This document shows, piece after piece, positions 8,570 through 14,794 of a stretch of 23,294 bases of DNA. The stretch is from contig CAJPLU010000011.1 in NCBI GenBank assembly GCA_905371595.1, positions 1 to 23,294 of the forward strand, in the 5' to 3' direction. Within the stretch, counting starts at the first letter, position 1, and each line of letters opens with the position of its first letter. The notes under the pieces were generated by a model. The model saw only the letters and a list, made by a program, of their open reading frames with translations. It was not told the DNA's origin and did no database searches. Position numbers and translations under genes: made by a program. This DNA is from Candidatus Saccharimonadota bacterium (GTDB lineage Bacteria > Patescibacteriota > Saccharimonadia > Saccharimonadales > Saccharimonadaceae).

Positions 8570-8946
8570 ATATAATATATAAATATATTATACACCGTAA
8601 GGTTTCTATATTTGTGCTCGCGTTAGTTACTAATGTAGTGGTAAGGACAGTTGTAGACGCTGTTGATTTAGGTTGTTCTGAAGATGAAGACCCTGACTGT
8701 GGTCTTTCACCCAAGAGTAGTTTGTATGGCAGGACCTTCAGAGGTGAATTATCGTGGGCTTTATGGTTTTTAGCAGCAATCTCGGTAATTATGATTATCA
8801 TTGGTGGTTTTCGTTATGCTACCTCGCAGGGTGACCAGCAGCAAATACAATCTGCTAAGAAAACTATTCTATATTCAGTTATTGGTTTGCTAGTTTCTTT
8901 TTTTGCGGCAATCATTGTACAATTTTTTGCAGACAACCTTATTTAG
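8566..8946 (+). CDS. VirB2/TrbC-like pilin-type membrane protein 4
   Basis: 126 residues, overlapping the previous gene by 4 nt. A hydrophobic N-terminus (about residues 12-32) could be a signal or anchor. A Cys/Asp-rich exported segment follows (LGCSEDEDPDCGL). The core contains VIMIIIGGFRYATSQGDQ, a polar QQQIQSAKKTIL loop and a second helix to the C-terminus. Its core DNA is nearly identical over a stretch to that of the next gene (8776-8804 against 9178-9206), whereas the N-terminal halves differ, which points to recent duplication or gene conversion. Last of the tightly overlapping part of the operon. Confidence 0.75.
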   Translation: MNIIYKYIIHRKVSIFVLALVTNVVVRTVVDAVDLGCSEDEDPDCGLSPKSSLYGRTFRGELSWALWFLAAISVIMIIIGGFRYATSQGDQQQIQSAKKTILYSVIGLLVSFFAAIIVQFFADNLI

Positions 8947-8970
8947 CCTAATAAGAAGGAGGAAATTACA

Positions 8971-9375
8971 ATGAAAAAACTATTAATCGCAATGATTATG
9001 ATGGCGGTAGTTATATGCAGCTCGTTGACTGCCAGTGCTGAAGGTGGTGGTCCTGATTGCACATCGCCTACAGGATGTGTTTCTAAAGGACTTAATAAAA
9101 CTATTACAGCAGATAATAATACGACCTTAGGTGATATCATTGCAAATATTACTAAAGTATTGTTGTTTCTAATGGGTGCAATCTCGGTAATTATGATTAT
9201 CATTGGCGGTTTTCGCTACGTCACCTCGCAGGGTGACCAAACGCAAATGCAATCAGCCAAGAATACTATTTTGTACGCTGTTATCGGGTTGATAGTGGCG
9301 ATAGCTGCTTATGCGATTGTTAGCTTTGTTGTTACTCAATTTATTGAAACTCCTGCTACCCCCGCTACTACCTAG
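8971..9375 (+). CDS. VirB2/TrbC-like pilin-type membrane protein 5
   Basis: 134 residues. A strong AAGGAGGA lies 8 nt before the ATG, in a 24-nt gap after the previous stop. Clear signal peptide with cleavage expected after TASA. A short exported segment with a Cys pair (PDCTSPTGC) is followed by the family core with VIMIIIGGFRYVTSQGDQ, the loop TQMQSAKNTIL and a second helix. It ends in a Thr/Pro/Ala tail. It is the most typical member, and its strong ribosome site suggests high expression, as expected for a major pilin; that is inference. Confidence 0.8.
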   Translation: MKKLLIAMIMMAVVICSSLTASAEGGGPDCTSPTGCVSKGLNKTITADNNTTLGDIIANITKVLLFLMGAISVIMIIIGGFRYVTSQGDQTQMQSAKNTILYAVIGLIVAIAAYAIVSFVVTQFIETPATPATT

Positions 9376-9411
9376 CAGTGTGAAACAATCCCAATTATTT
9401 GCCGAATGTTG

Positions 9412-9417
9412 TATAAT
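9412..9417 (+). promoter_or_regulatory. Possible -10 box before pilin gene 6
   Basis: TATAAT in the 85-nt gap between pilin genes 5 and 6, with no convincing -35. It would give pilin 6 its own transcript with a leader of about 35 nt containing AAAGGA 8 nt before the ATG. Confidence 0.5.
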
Positions 9418-9460
9418 AACCTGTATAAGATTAATAAATCATACAGAAAGGATCGACCGT

Positions 9461-9907
9461 ATGAGAATTAAACTAAATAAAGATAGTATCGTCGGTTTGC
9501 TAGCGGTGCCAGCACTGGCGCTATCGGTGGCGGGCGTGATGTTTCAAGCGACGCCAGCATTTGCTGACCCTTCAACTGAAAAGCCAACTTTGACTGTGTC
9601 GGGTGGAGCTAGCTCTGCTAAAGGTGATGACCAATCAGCTTGTCTGTTTGGCAATGAAAAAGGTTGCGACCAGGGACAGACGCCTATTTTCCGCATCGTC
9701 ACTAACGTTCTATTGTTTGTCATCGGCGCTGTATCGGTGATTATGCTAATCATCGGCGGCTTTCGCTATGTTACCTCGCAGGGCGACCAGACCCAGGTGC
9801 AGTCGGCCAAGAATACCATCTTGTATTCAATAGTTGGTATTGTAGTGGCAATTCTAGCTTACGCGGCGGTCAACTTCGTGATCTCCAGCTTCGTTAAGTC
9901 GGAATAG
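9461..9907 (+). CDS. VirB2/TrbC-like pilin-type membrane protein 6
   Basis: 148 residues from the ATG at 9461, chosen because AAAGGA lies 8 nt upstream and a typical signal peptide begins here; a longer frame from 9311 overlaps the previous gene and has an unnatural Leu-rich start. Signal peptide cleavage is expected after PAFA near residue 34. An exported segment of about 40 residues holds two Cys. The core contains VIMLIIGGFRYVTSQGDQ, the loop TQVQSAKNTIL and a second helix. Base composition looks more G+C-rich than in pilin genes 1-5. It resembles the seventh copy at 11475-11915 in its GASSAKGDDQ/GASSARGADQ segment. Followed by a clear terminator. Confidence 0.8.
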   Translation: MRIKLNKDSIVGLLAVPALALSVAGVMFQATPAFADPSTEKPTLTVSGGASSAKGDDQSACLFGNEKGCDQGQTPIFRIVTNVLLFVIGAVSVIMLIIGGFRYVTSQGDQTQVQSAKNTILYSIVGIVVAILAYAAVNFVISSFVKSE

Positions 9908-9929
9908 TACCTGTTGCTTTCAAAGCATA

Positions 9930-9962
9930 ATAACCGCGCTTGAATTGGCGCGGTTATTTTAT
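9930..9962 (+). terminator. Terminator of pilin gene 6
   Basis: A perfect 10-bp stem (ATAACCGCGC / GCGCGGTTAT) with an 8-nt loop, followed by a short T-rich run, 22 nt after the stop of pilin gene 6. Confidence 0.8.
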
Positions 9963-10007
9963 ATGTTTTGCTTTCTTCCGCTGGTATGCTAGTTTTTGGT
10001 TTATACA

Positions 10008-10045
10008 ACAAAAAACCCGCTTGCGTTTGCTTGCGGGTTATTTTA
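10008..10045. terminator. Bidirectional terminator between pilin 6 and hsp20
   Basis: Stem AACCCGC / GCGGGTT around a 12-nt loop, with a strong T run on the minus strand and a weaker T-rich stretch on the plus strand. It lies between two convergent genes and mainly suits the minus-strand hsp20 transcript. Confidence 0.75.
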
Positions 10046-10061
10046 TCTAATTTTCCCTGCT

Positions 10062-10544
10062 CTATTGGATAGCAATCTTCTTGGCTTGTTCTTGCTTGAC
10101 CTTGGTGAAGCTAATAGTTAGAACACCATCCTTAAGTACTGCCGAAACCTCGTCTTCTTTAACAGCTACTGGCAATGCTAGCGTGCGGCTAAACTCGCCC
10201 CAATAGCATTCTTGGATATGCCAGCGCGAAACGGCGGTGTCGTCGCCGCTTGATAGAGTACCGCTGATGGTCAAGATGCCGTCAGAGATACTAACATCGA
10301 GGTCTTCTTTGTTGACGCCGGCGGTACGAGCCTTAATCACTAGCAACTCGTCAGTCTCATAGACATCAACGGCTAGCTGGCCTGGAAAGTCTTCTTCCTG
10401 CTCTTGCCAGGCGCTATCATCGGTCTGCTGCTGAGGTGCTGCCGCGGCTGGCGAGTTATTGTCGTTCGTTAAACTGTCATCGTTGAGAAATGCTGCAGCC
10501 AGCTCGTCTCCGATCAACAGATCGTCATCTTGTTTACGTGCCAT
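10062..10544 (-). CDS. Small heat shock protein, Hsp20/alpha-crystallin family
   Basis: 160 residues. The N-terminal roughly 50 residues are acidic, Gln/Ala-rich and probably disordered. An alpha-crystallin domain follows from about residue 55 (AVDVYETDELLVIKARTAGV) to the end, including the typical DGVLTISF strand near residue 145. Such proteins form oligomers that hold unfolding proteins in a refoldable state in the cytoplasm. GGAGG precedes the ATG by 7 nt, and a good promoter (TTGATT-17-TATAAT) gives a leader of about 40 nt. No CIRCE-type inverted repeat is evident. It is divergent from comF, and the two promoters overlap. Confidence 0.9.
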   Translation of the reverse strand: MARKQDDDLLIGDELAAAFLNDDSLTNDNNSPAAAAPQQQTDDSAWQEQEEDFPGQLAVDVYETDELLVIKARTAGVNKEDLDVSISDGILTISGTLSSGDDTAVSRWHIQECYWGEFSRTLALPVAVKEDEVSAVLKDGVLTISFTKVKQEQAKKIAIQ

Positions 10545-10590
10545 TGATGTCCTCCACTATTCTCGTTGGCTGATTGAAATTTATACTATC

Positions 10591-10619
10591 ATTATAGACT
10601 ATGCATAGCGTATAATCAA
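10591..10619 (-). promoter_or_regulatory. hsp20 promoter
   Basis: On the minus strand TTGATT (10614-10619), a 17-nt spacer, then TATAAT (10591-10596). Its -35 overlaps the plus-strand TATAAT assigned to comF. Confidence 0.75.
10611..10616 (+). promoter_or_regulatory. Probable -10 box of the comF-like gene
   Basis: TATAAT on the plus strand, about 34 nt before the ATG at 10651. The -35 position falls on the hsp20 -10 and is weak. TATAAA at 10622-10627 is an alternative. No Shine-Dalgarno is seen before the ATG. Confidence 0.5.
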
Positions 10620-10650
10620 CTGTATAAACCATAAGAGTGTAAAAAACACA

Positions 10651-11325
10651 ATGATGATTTCCCTGCTCGATATACTAGCTCCCCACTACTGTTGTTCTTG
10701 CGGTGAAATTGGCAGAATTATTTGTGACAATTGTAAAAATAACATCATCTCGCGAGCTTCGCGGCGGTGCTTGCTGTGCGCAAAAACTATTCGTAATTCC
10801 AGCGGTTTATGCCAGCGCTGCCAGCCGAGAGCGCCTTTTGAAAATGCTTGGCATGTTGGCGAACGAAGCGGCGCTTTGAAGCTGTTGATTGGTGCTTATA
10901 AATTCGAACGAGTTGGCGGTGCTTATCGCGAGATTGTTGATTTGCTGGATACGCGCGTATCAGAATTACCTGCCGGGACAATTGTGGTGCCAGTACCGAC
11001 GATTGCGTCGCACGTTCGCCAGCGCGGTTTCGATCACGCAGCGAGGTTAGCCAAGGAGTTTGCTAGGCGCCGAAAGCTCCCTTATCGTACGATACTGCAT
11101 CGACGAACCTCATCAGTCCAGCATACTGCCGATAAGAGCGAGCGCTGGCAGCAAGCGAAGCAGGCTTTTGTTTGCGACAGCTCAGAGGCTGCTAGCTGTT
11201 TGTTGATCGATGATATTTACACTACTGGAGCGACATTGCATTATGCTGCCAAATCTCTGCTGGATAGCGGAGTCGAAAAGGTGTCGGTAGCGGTAGTAGC
11301 GCGGCAGCCTATCCAGAGTAGCTAA
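10651..11325 (+). CDS. comF: ComF-family phosphoribosyltransferase-like protein
   Basis: 224 residues. The N-terminus has four Cys clusters suited to zinc binding (C14/C15/C17, C25/C28, C40/C43, C54/C57). A PRTase type I domain follows, with VVPVPT near residue 112, RGFDHAARLAKEFA (125-138), and the phosphoribosyl-binding motif IDDIYTTGATL (186-196). This is the full ComF architecture. ComF proteins are needed for natural DNA uptake in several bacteria, acting on the cytoplasmic side of the uptake machine; the biochemical reaction is not established. The nearby pilin-like cluster makes a DNA-handling role attractive, but that is inferred. Its 3' end lies directly before the tRNA-Ser(TGA) promoter. 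Confidence 0.88.
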   Translation: MMISLLDILAPHYCCSCGEIGRIICDNCKNNIISRASRRCLLCAKTIRNSSGLCQRCQPRAPFENAWHVGERSGALKLLIGAYKFERVGGAYREIVDLLDTRVSELPAGTIVVPVPTIASHVRQRGFDHAARLAKEFARRRKLPYRTILHRRTSSVQHTADKSERWQQAKQAFVCDSSEAASCLLIDDIYTTGATLHYAAKSLLDSGVEKVSVAVVARQPIQSS

Positions 11326-11329
11326 TCTC

Positions 11330-11338
11330 TGATATAAT
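11330..11338 (+). promoter_or_regulatory. Extended -10 promoter of tRNA-Ser(TGA)
   Basis: TGA followed by TATAAT, ending 9 nt before the mature tRNA 5' end and beginning only 5 nt after the comF stop. The -35 region, inside comF, is poor. Confidence 0.65.
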
Positions 11339-11347
11339 AGGTTCGCT

Positions 11348-11437
<90 letters not shown>

Positions 11438-11474
11438 AAAATGCCTTATTTACTTTTATAAAAATGAAATTATT

Positions 11475-11915
11475 TTAGCGGCTGGAGGCGCCATAGCCGC
11501 CAGTAGTAGTACCGCTGCCGCCAATACCGCTACCTGATGGGCTAGGTATAAAATTGCCGATGACGAAATTAACGGCCGCGTAGGCCAGAATTGCCACGAT
11601 TATACCGACTAGCGCGTAAAGGATAGTGTTCTTGGCTGATTGAACTTTCGAGGCGTCGCCGCCAGATACGATATATTTTAGCCCGCCGATGATGAGCATG
11701 ATTACAGCAACAGCGCCAACGATGAATAGCAAGACACTACTCACTCGTGAAAATACGCCAGACTCGCCGAATAAGGTGGTTGGCTGGTCGGCACCGCGCG
11801 CCGAACTAGCGCCGTCTGCAATTGAGCCGATAGCTGCTACCGGCAGCGGCGACAGCGCAGCAATAGCGATGGTAATTGAAGCTAGGATTCTAATGATAAT
11901 ATTAGTGCTTTTCAT
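11475..11915 (-). CDS. VirB2/TrbC-like pilin-type membrane protein 7
   Basis: 146 residues. Signal peptide of about 28 residues ending in PVAA. An exported segment (GASSARGADQPTTLFG) resembles pilin 6. The core has VIMLIIGGLKYIVSGGDA, the loop SKVQSAKNTIL and a second helix. The tail is unusual: about 25 Gly/Ser/Thr-rich residues (GSGIGGSGTTTGGYG) absent from the other copies. AGAAGGA lies about 16 nt before the ATG, farther than ideal, and a TATACT box lies upstream near 11945. It is apart from and opposite in strand to the six-gene cluster, separated by hsp20 and comF, so it may be regulated separately. A solitary structural variant of the same pilin-like family is the best reading. Confidence 0.78.
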   Translation of the reverse strand: MKSTNIIIRILASITIAIAALSPLPVAAIGSIADGASSARGADQPTTLFGESGVFSRVSSVLLFIVGAVAVIMLIIGGLKYIVSGGDASKVQSAKNTILYALVGIIVAILAYAAVNFVIGNFIPSPSGSGIGGSGTTTGGYGASSR

Positions 11916-12038
11916 AATGATTTTTGAAGTCCTTCTAGTTATTAGTATACATGGTTATCATCAAAAATCTATGCAGCAATGGTAAAATATGCTAAACTGG
12001 TAGCGATTGGAGCTTTACTATTGGTGATAGCTTCGTTC

Positions 12039-12131
12039 GGAGGAGTACCCAAGTGGCTGAAGGGGACGGTTTGCTAAATCGTTAGTACGGGGAGACCTGT
12101 AGCGGGAGTTCGAATCTCCCCTCCTCCGCCA
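12039..12131 (+). tRNA. tRNA-Ser (anticodon GCT)
   Basis: Acceptor stem GGAGGAG/CTCCTCC, discriminator G, encoded CCA. The anticodon loop TTGCTAA gives anticodon GCT for AGC/AGU. The long variable arm is class II, as expected for serine. Confidence 0.95.
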
Positions 12132-12138
12132 AGAAAAG

Positions 12139-12167
12139 TAGAGGCCGTTTGTTGTCCTCTATTTTTT
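12139..12167 (+). terminator. Terminator after tRNA-Ser(GCT)
   Basis: Stem TAGAGG/CCTCTA with an 11-nt loop, followed by six T, starting 8 nt after the tRNA. The -35 of the next gene begins in the T run. Confidence 0.85.
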
Positions 12168-12195
12168 GTGGTAATCACTGCAGCCATGATATAAT
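12166..12195 (+). promoter_or_regulatory. Promoter of the 12202 membrane-protein gene (leaderless)
   Basis: TTGTGG (12166-12171), an 18-nt spacer ending in TGA, then TATAAT (12190-12195). The -10 ends 6 nt before the ATG at 12202, so the transcript should begin at or next to the A of ATG. Confidence 0.75.
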
Positions 12196-12201
12196 GCGGT
12201 T

Positions 12202-12894
12202 ATGCAAGACGACTCATCGCAAGATTGGCAAAAACCAGCAGAGACAGCTTCTGGGGCGCCTTTTCAAGCGGCTGTTTCAGAAGCAGAGTTAAATACGAGT
12301 GCAGAATCAATCCAGCCAGCTTCAGTTGATGCCGAGGTAACAGATTCAACTACTCCAACTGGTCTTAATTCAGCAGAGAACGACACTCCAGCATTTGGCG
12401 ATGATGCAACGCCAGCGGTCGAGTCTGACGATAGCGAAATTCTTGTGCGCTGGCAAGGCCCAGAGCATCTCTATAGCGAGCGTTCGATGATGTGGTATGC
12501 AGCTTTGGCGCTAGCGACGTTCATAATGATGGCGATTGCTTATTTTGTGTTCAATTCACTGACATTCACCATTTTGTTACCAGTGATGGCGGTGGCGCTG
12601 GGCGTGTACGCGCATCGGCCGCCAGAGATTATTGATTACACCTTGACCCGCAAGGGTCTGTATGTTCGCGACCGGCTAATGCTGTATGATCAGTTTAAAT
12701 CGTTTGATGTTGTCACTATCAATAATGTTCATCATATTGCGCTAATTCCGCGTAAGCGCTTCCAGCTAGGGCAGAATATTTACTTCCCTGAGGAATCAGG
12801 CGAGAAAATTGTCGACATGCTAGCGGCGCGCCTGCCGATGAAAGAGGTCAAGCCAGATTTTATCGACCGAATACTAGCCAAGCTTCACTTGTGA
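12202..12894 (+). CDS. Membrane protein of unknown function, possible PH-like domain
   Basis: 230 residues. Residues 1 to about 80 are acidic, Ser/Thr/Ala-rich and probably disordered. Two adjacent hydrophobic helices (about 97-118 and 120-137) form a hairpin. The C-terminal roughly 90 residues (DYTLTRKGLYVRDRLMLYDQ, then FDVV and IALIPRKRFQLG) look like a beta-rich, soluble domain ending in a short helix. Two helices followed by this kind of beta domain resembles bacterial PH-like membrane proteins, but the resemblance is weak and I give no function. The gene stands alone between tRNA genes, with its own leaderless promoter. Confidence 0.75.
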   Translation: MQDDSSQDWQKPAETASGAPFQAAVSEAELNTSAESIQPASVDAEVTDSTTPTGLNSAENDTPAFGDDATPAVESDDSEILVRWQGPEHLYSERSMMWYAALALATFIMMAIAYFVFNSLTFTILLPVMAVALGVYAHRPPEIIDYTLTRKGLYVRDRLMLYDQFKSFDVVTINNVHHIALIPRKRFQLGQNIYFPEESGEKIVDMLAARLPMKEVKPDFIDRILAKLHL

Positions 12895-12917
12895 AAAGTG
12901 TTTGAGTATGCTATTAT
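12889..12917 (+). promoter_or_regulatory. Promoter of tRNA-Arg
   Basis: TTGTGA (12889-12894), a 17-nt spacer ending in TGC, then TATTAT (12912-12917), 10 nt before the tRNA. The -35 overlaps the stop codon of the preceding gene. Confidence 0.75.
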
Positions 12918-12927
12918 CAGCTAGTTA

Positions 12928-13004
12928 GCACCCGTAGCTCAGCTGGATAGAGCGTTGGTTTGCGGTACCAGAGGTCGTGCGTTCGAATCGCGCCGGGTGT
13001 ACCA
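12928..13004 (+). tRNA. tRNA-Arg (anticodon GCG)
   Basis: 77 nt. Acceptor stem GCACCCG/CGGGTGT with a terminal G-U pair, A73 and encoded CCA. D arm GCTC/GAGC; anticodon stem TTGGT/ACCAG with loop TTGCGGT, giving anticodon GCG at 12962-12964; 5-nt variable loop; T arm GTGCG/CGCGC. A20 and A73 fit arginine identity. The anticodon reads CGC and CGU. Bacteria normally use an ACG anticodon deaminated to ICG, so GCG is unusual. Confidence 0.92.
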
Positions 13005-13054
13005 CATGTTTTTATACGAGCCTGGATCGGATGGTTCGTGTCTAATAATTGAGA

Positions 13055-13087
13055 GCGGCTGCCCTGCTGGGCGGACGCTTTTCGTTT
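13055..13087 (+). terminator. Terminator after tRNA-Arg
   Basis: A 10-bp stem with one mismatch and one G-U pair (GCGGCTGCCC / GGGCGGACGC), loop TGCT, followed by a T-rich run. Confidence 0.7.
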
Positions 13088-13096
13088 GGCGGACAG

Positions 13097-13126
13097 TTGC
13101 TATGCTGCTGATGTTTGTGATTAAAT
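13097..13126 (+). promoter_or_regulatory. Promoter of the heptad-repeat gene (leaderless)
   Basis: TTGCTA (13097-13102), an 18-nt spacer ending in TGA, then TTAAAT (13121-13126), ending 6 nt before the ATG at 13133. There is no Shine-Dalgarno. Confidence 0.55.
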
Positions 13127-13132
13127 AGAAGT

Positions 13133-13681
13133 ATGACTAATGAGGAATTATCCAATCAGATACAAAAACTAAGTGATATCGTTGCCAATTTGGCGAAAAC
13201 GATGAATGAACGGTTTGAGCAAATTGACAGACGCTTTGCTCAGATTGATAAGCGCTTTGAGCAGATAGACAGACGCTTTGAAAGAATTGATAGGCGCTTT
13301 ACTCAAATAGACAAGAGGTTTGAGCAAATCGATGAACGCTTTGCTCAAATAGACAAACGCTTCGAAAAAAACGACGAGCAGTTTGCACAGATCGACGAAC
13401 GTTTCAACAGTATTGATGAACAGCTCGCCGATATTCGCAACGACCATAAAACGTTGGTTGATATCGTAAAAGATATGGATTTACGAATGGATAAGGGCTT
13501 CAATGAGCTAAAAGCTGAAGACGGCAAAATTCATGCCGAGATTGCTAGTCTGCGACTTGAACTTTACCACGAATCTGGCAGCCGCGAGCTGGTGGACGAT
13601 ACTTTGTATGGTTCGTTAGACAAGCGCTTGCGCCGACTAGAGGCAAAGTTTCCTGATTTGGCGTCGAGCCAAGCGGTGTGA
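13133..13681 (+). CDS. Heptad-repeat coiled-coil protein of unknown function
   Basis: 182 residues without signal peptide or membrane segment. Residues 26-102 consist of eleven tandem heptads of the type RF-x-QID-K/R/E. Their spacing predicts a continuous coiled coil with Phe and Ile in the core and highly charged outer positions. The C-terminal 80 residues continue as helical charged sequence ([18 protein letters not shown]) and end in [13 protein letters not shown]. Similar short coiled-coil proteins with unknown roles occur in many bacteria and phages; I do not assign a function. The repeats at DNA level are degenerate 21-bp units, so they are old or under codon drift. The gene stands alone between tRNA-Arg and tRNA-Ser(GGA), and seems to be transcribed without a leader. 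Confidence 0.85.
   Translation: MTNEELSNQIQKLSDIVANLAKTMNERFEQIDRRFAQIDKRFEQIDRRFERIDRRFTQIDKRFEQIDERFAQIDKRFEKNDEQFAQIDERFNSIDEQLADIRNDHKTLVDIVKDMDLRMDKGFNELKAEDGKIHAEIASLRLELYHESGSRELVDDTLYGSLDKRLRRLEAKFPDLASSQAV
13208..13438 (+). repeat. Eleven degenerate 21-bp repeats encoding coiled-coil heptads
   Basis: In-frame 21-bp units (for example CGCTTTGAGCAGATAGACAG with variants) inside the coiled-coil gene. The first eight units are the most alike; the last three diverge. Confidence 0.85.
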
Positions 13682-13685
13682 TATT

Positions 13686-13775
13686 TGGCGGAGAGACAGG
13701 GATTCGAACCCTGGGTACGATTGCTCGCACACACGCGTTCCAGGCGTGCACCTTCAACCACTCGGTCACCTCTCC
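13686..13775 (-). tRNA. tRNA-Ser (anticodon GGA)
   Basis: Read on the minus strand: acceptor stem GGAGAGG/TCTCTCC (one G-T pair), discriminator G, encoded CCA. The anticodon stem CACGC/GCGTG encloses CTGGAAC, giving anticodon GGA for UCC/UCU. Long variable arm, class II. Convergent with the coiled-coil gene, from whose stop it is only a few nt away. Confidence 0.95.
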
Positions 13776-13785
13776 TTCGCTTACA

Positions 13786-13814
13786 ATTCTACCAGAAAAC
13801 GCTAGAAATATGAA
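13786..13814 (-). promoter_or_regulatory. Promoter of tRNA-Ser(GGA)
   Basis: On the minus strand TTCATA (13809-13814), a 17-nt spacer ending in TGG, then TAGAAT (13786-13791), 10 nt before the tRNA 5' end. Confidence 0.65.
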
Positions 13815-13874
13815 TTGCGCTTCACTCTGTGCCTGACTAATTAAAAATGTGGTATTTTACACAATCTTCATCGG

Positions 13875-13904
13875 TTGATTTATTAAACGTCACTTGTCTA
13901 TAAT
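13875..13904 (+). promoter_or_regulatory. Promoter of the MacB-type operon (leaderless)
   Basis: TTGATT (13875-13880), an 18-nt spacer, then TATAAT (13899-13904), ending 8 nt before the ATG at 13913. No Shine-Dalgarno is present. Confidence 0.75.
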
Positions 13905-13912
13905 AGATTAAT

Positions 13913-14794
13913 ATGACAGCGCGAAAGACAGCAAGGCCGATAATTCAACTTAAAAAACTTACAAAAATATACGGTATAGGCGACGCGGCGCACGATGCGC
14001 TCGATGAAATTGATCTGACCATCCGCGAAGGCGAGTTTATCGCCGTGATGGGGCCGTCCGGCTGCGGCAAGACGACTTTGCTTAATATCATTGGTTTTTT
14101 GGATCGGCCTGACCAGGGCGAATATCTGTTCGAGGAGCACTCAACCGCTCGCCTATCAGAGCGGCAGTACGCCAAAATTCGTTCTAACAAGATTGGCATC
14201 GTTTTTCAAAGTTTTAATTTGATTAATCGCTTGACGGTGCTCGAAAATGTCGCTTTGCCGCTGATTTACAAAGGCGTACCGCGCGTCAAGCGTCTGGAAA
14301 TGGCTAGTAGTATTCTAAAGTCGTTCCATTTGCAGGAGCGCGAATATTACATGCCGTGGCAGCTATCGGGCGGCCAGATGCAGCGCGTGGCAATTGCGCG
14401 GGCTTTAGTGAATAAGCCGAGCATCATTTTAGCCGACGAGCCGACCGGCAACCTCGATAGCCGCTCTAGCCACGTTATTATGGAGGAACTGGCTAACTTG
14501 CATAAAAAAGGCAACACTATCGTCATGGTGACTCACAACCCGAATCTGACTAGCTATGCTAGCCGCGTGATTAACATGCTTGACGGCAAGGTTGCCAGCG
14601 ACCGCCGCGTAACGGTTGAGTCGCATACCGAATCAAAGGAGGTGGCAATCCCATTGCATAAATCAGACGCTTCTAAAGACAAGAATGATGCGGACGCCAA
14701 GGATACTAAGGATAAGGACACTAAAAAAGCCAAAGAAGCTACTAAAGATAAGCCTAAAAAGACAGCCAAAAAGAGCGAGGACGACGAAAAATGA
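13913..14794 (+). CDS. MacB/LolD-type ABC transporter ATP-binding protein with Lys-rich tail
   Basis: 293 residues. Walker A GPSGCGKT (47-54), Q-loop at Gln99, signature LSGGQ (151-155), Walker B IILADE (171-176) and switch His208 are all present, so it should be an active ATPase. It is closest in pattern to the MacB/LolD/FtsE group that partners with FtsX-fold permeases. After the ATPase domain (about residue 235) there is a tail of about 55 residues made almost only of Lys, Asp, Ala, Thr and Glu, not part of the usual family length of about 225-240. It overlaps the permease gene by 4 nt, so the two form one operon and a transporter at the cytoplasmic membrane. Confidence 0.92.
   Translation: MTARKTARPIIQLKKLTKIYGIGDAAHDALDEIDLTIREGEFIAVMGPSGCGKTTLLNIIGFLDRPDQGEYLFEEHSTARLSERQYAKIRSNKIGIVFQSFNLINRLTVLENVALPLIYKGVPRVKRLEMASSILKSFHLQEREYYMPWQLSGGQMQRVAIARALVNKPSIILADEPTGNLDSRSSHVIMEELANLHKKGNTIVMVTHNPNLTSYASRVINMLDGKVASDRRVTVESHTESKEVAIPLHKSDASKDKNDADAKDTKDKDTKKAKEATKDKPKKTAKKSEDDEK

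Noticed and set aside
9311..9460. A 50-codon N-terminal extension of pilin gene 6
   Set aside because: It overlaps pilin gene 5 in another frame, is a Leu-rich shadow, and ignores the AAAGGA ribosome site and signal peptide beginning at 9461.
13208..13438. 21-bp repeats as a possible CRISPR or regulatory array
   Set aside because: The repeats are contiguous, in frame, and encode coiled-coil heptads.
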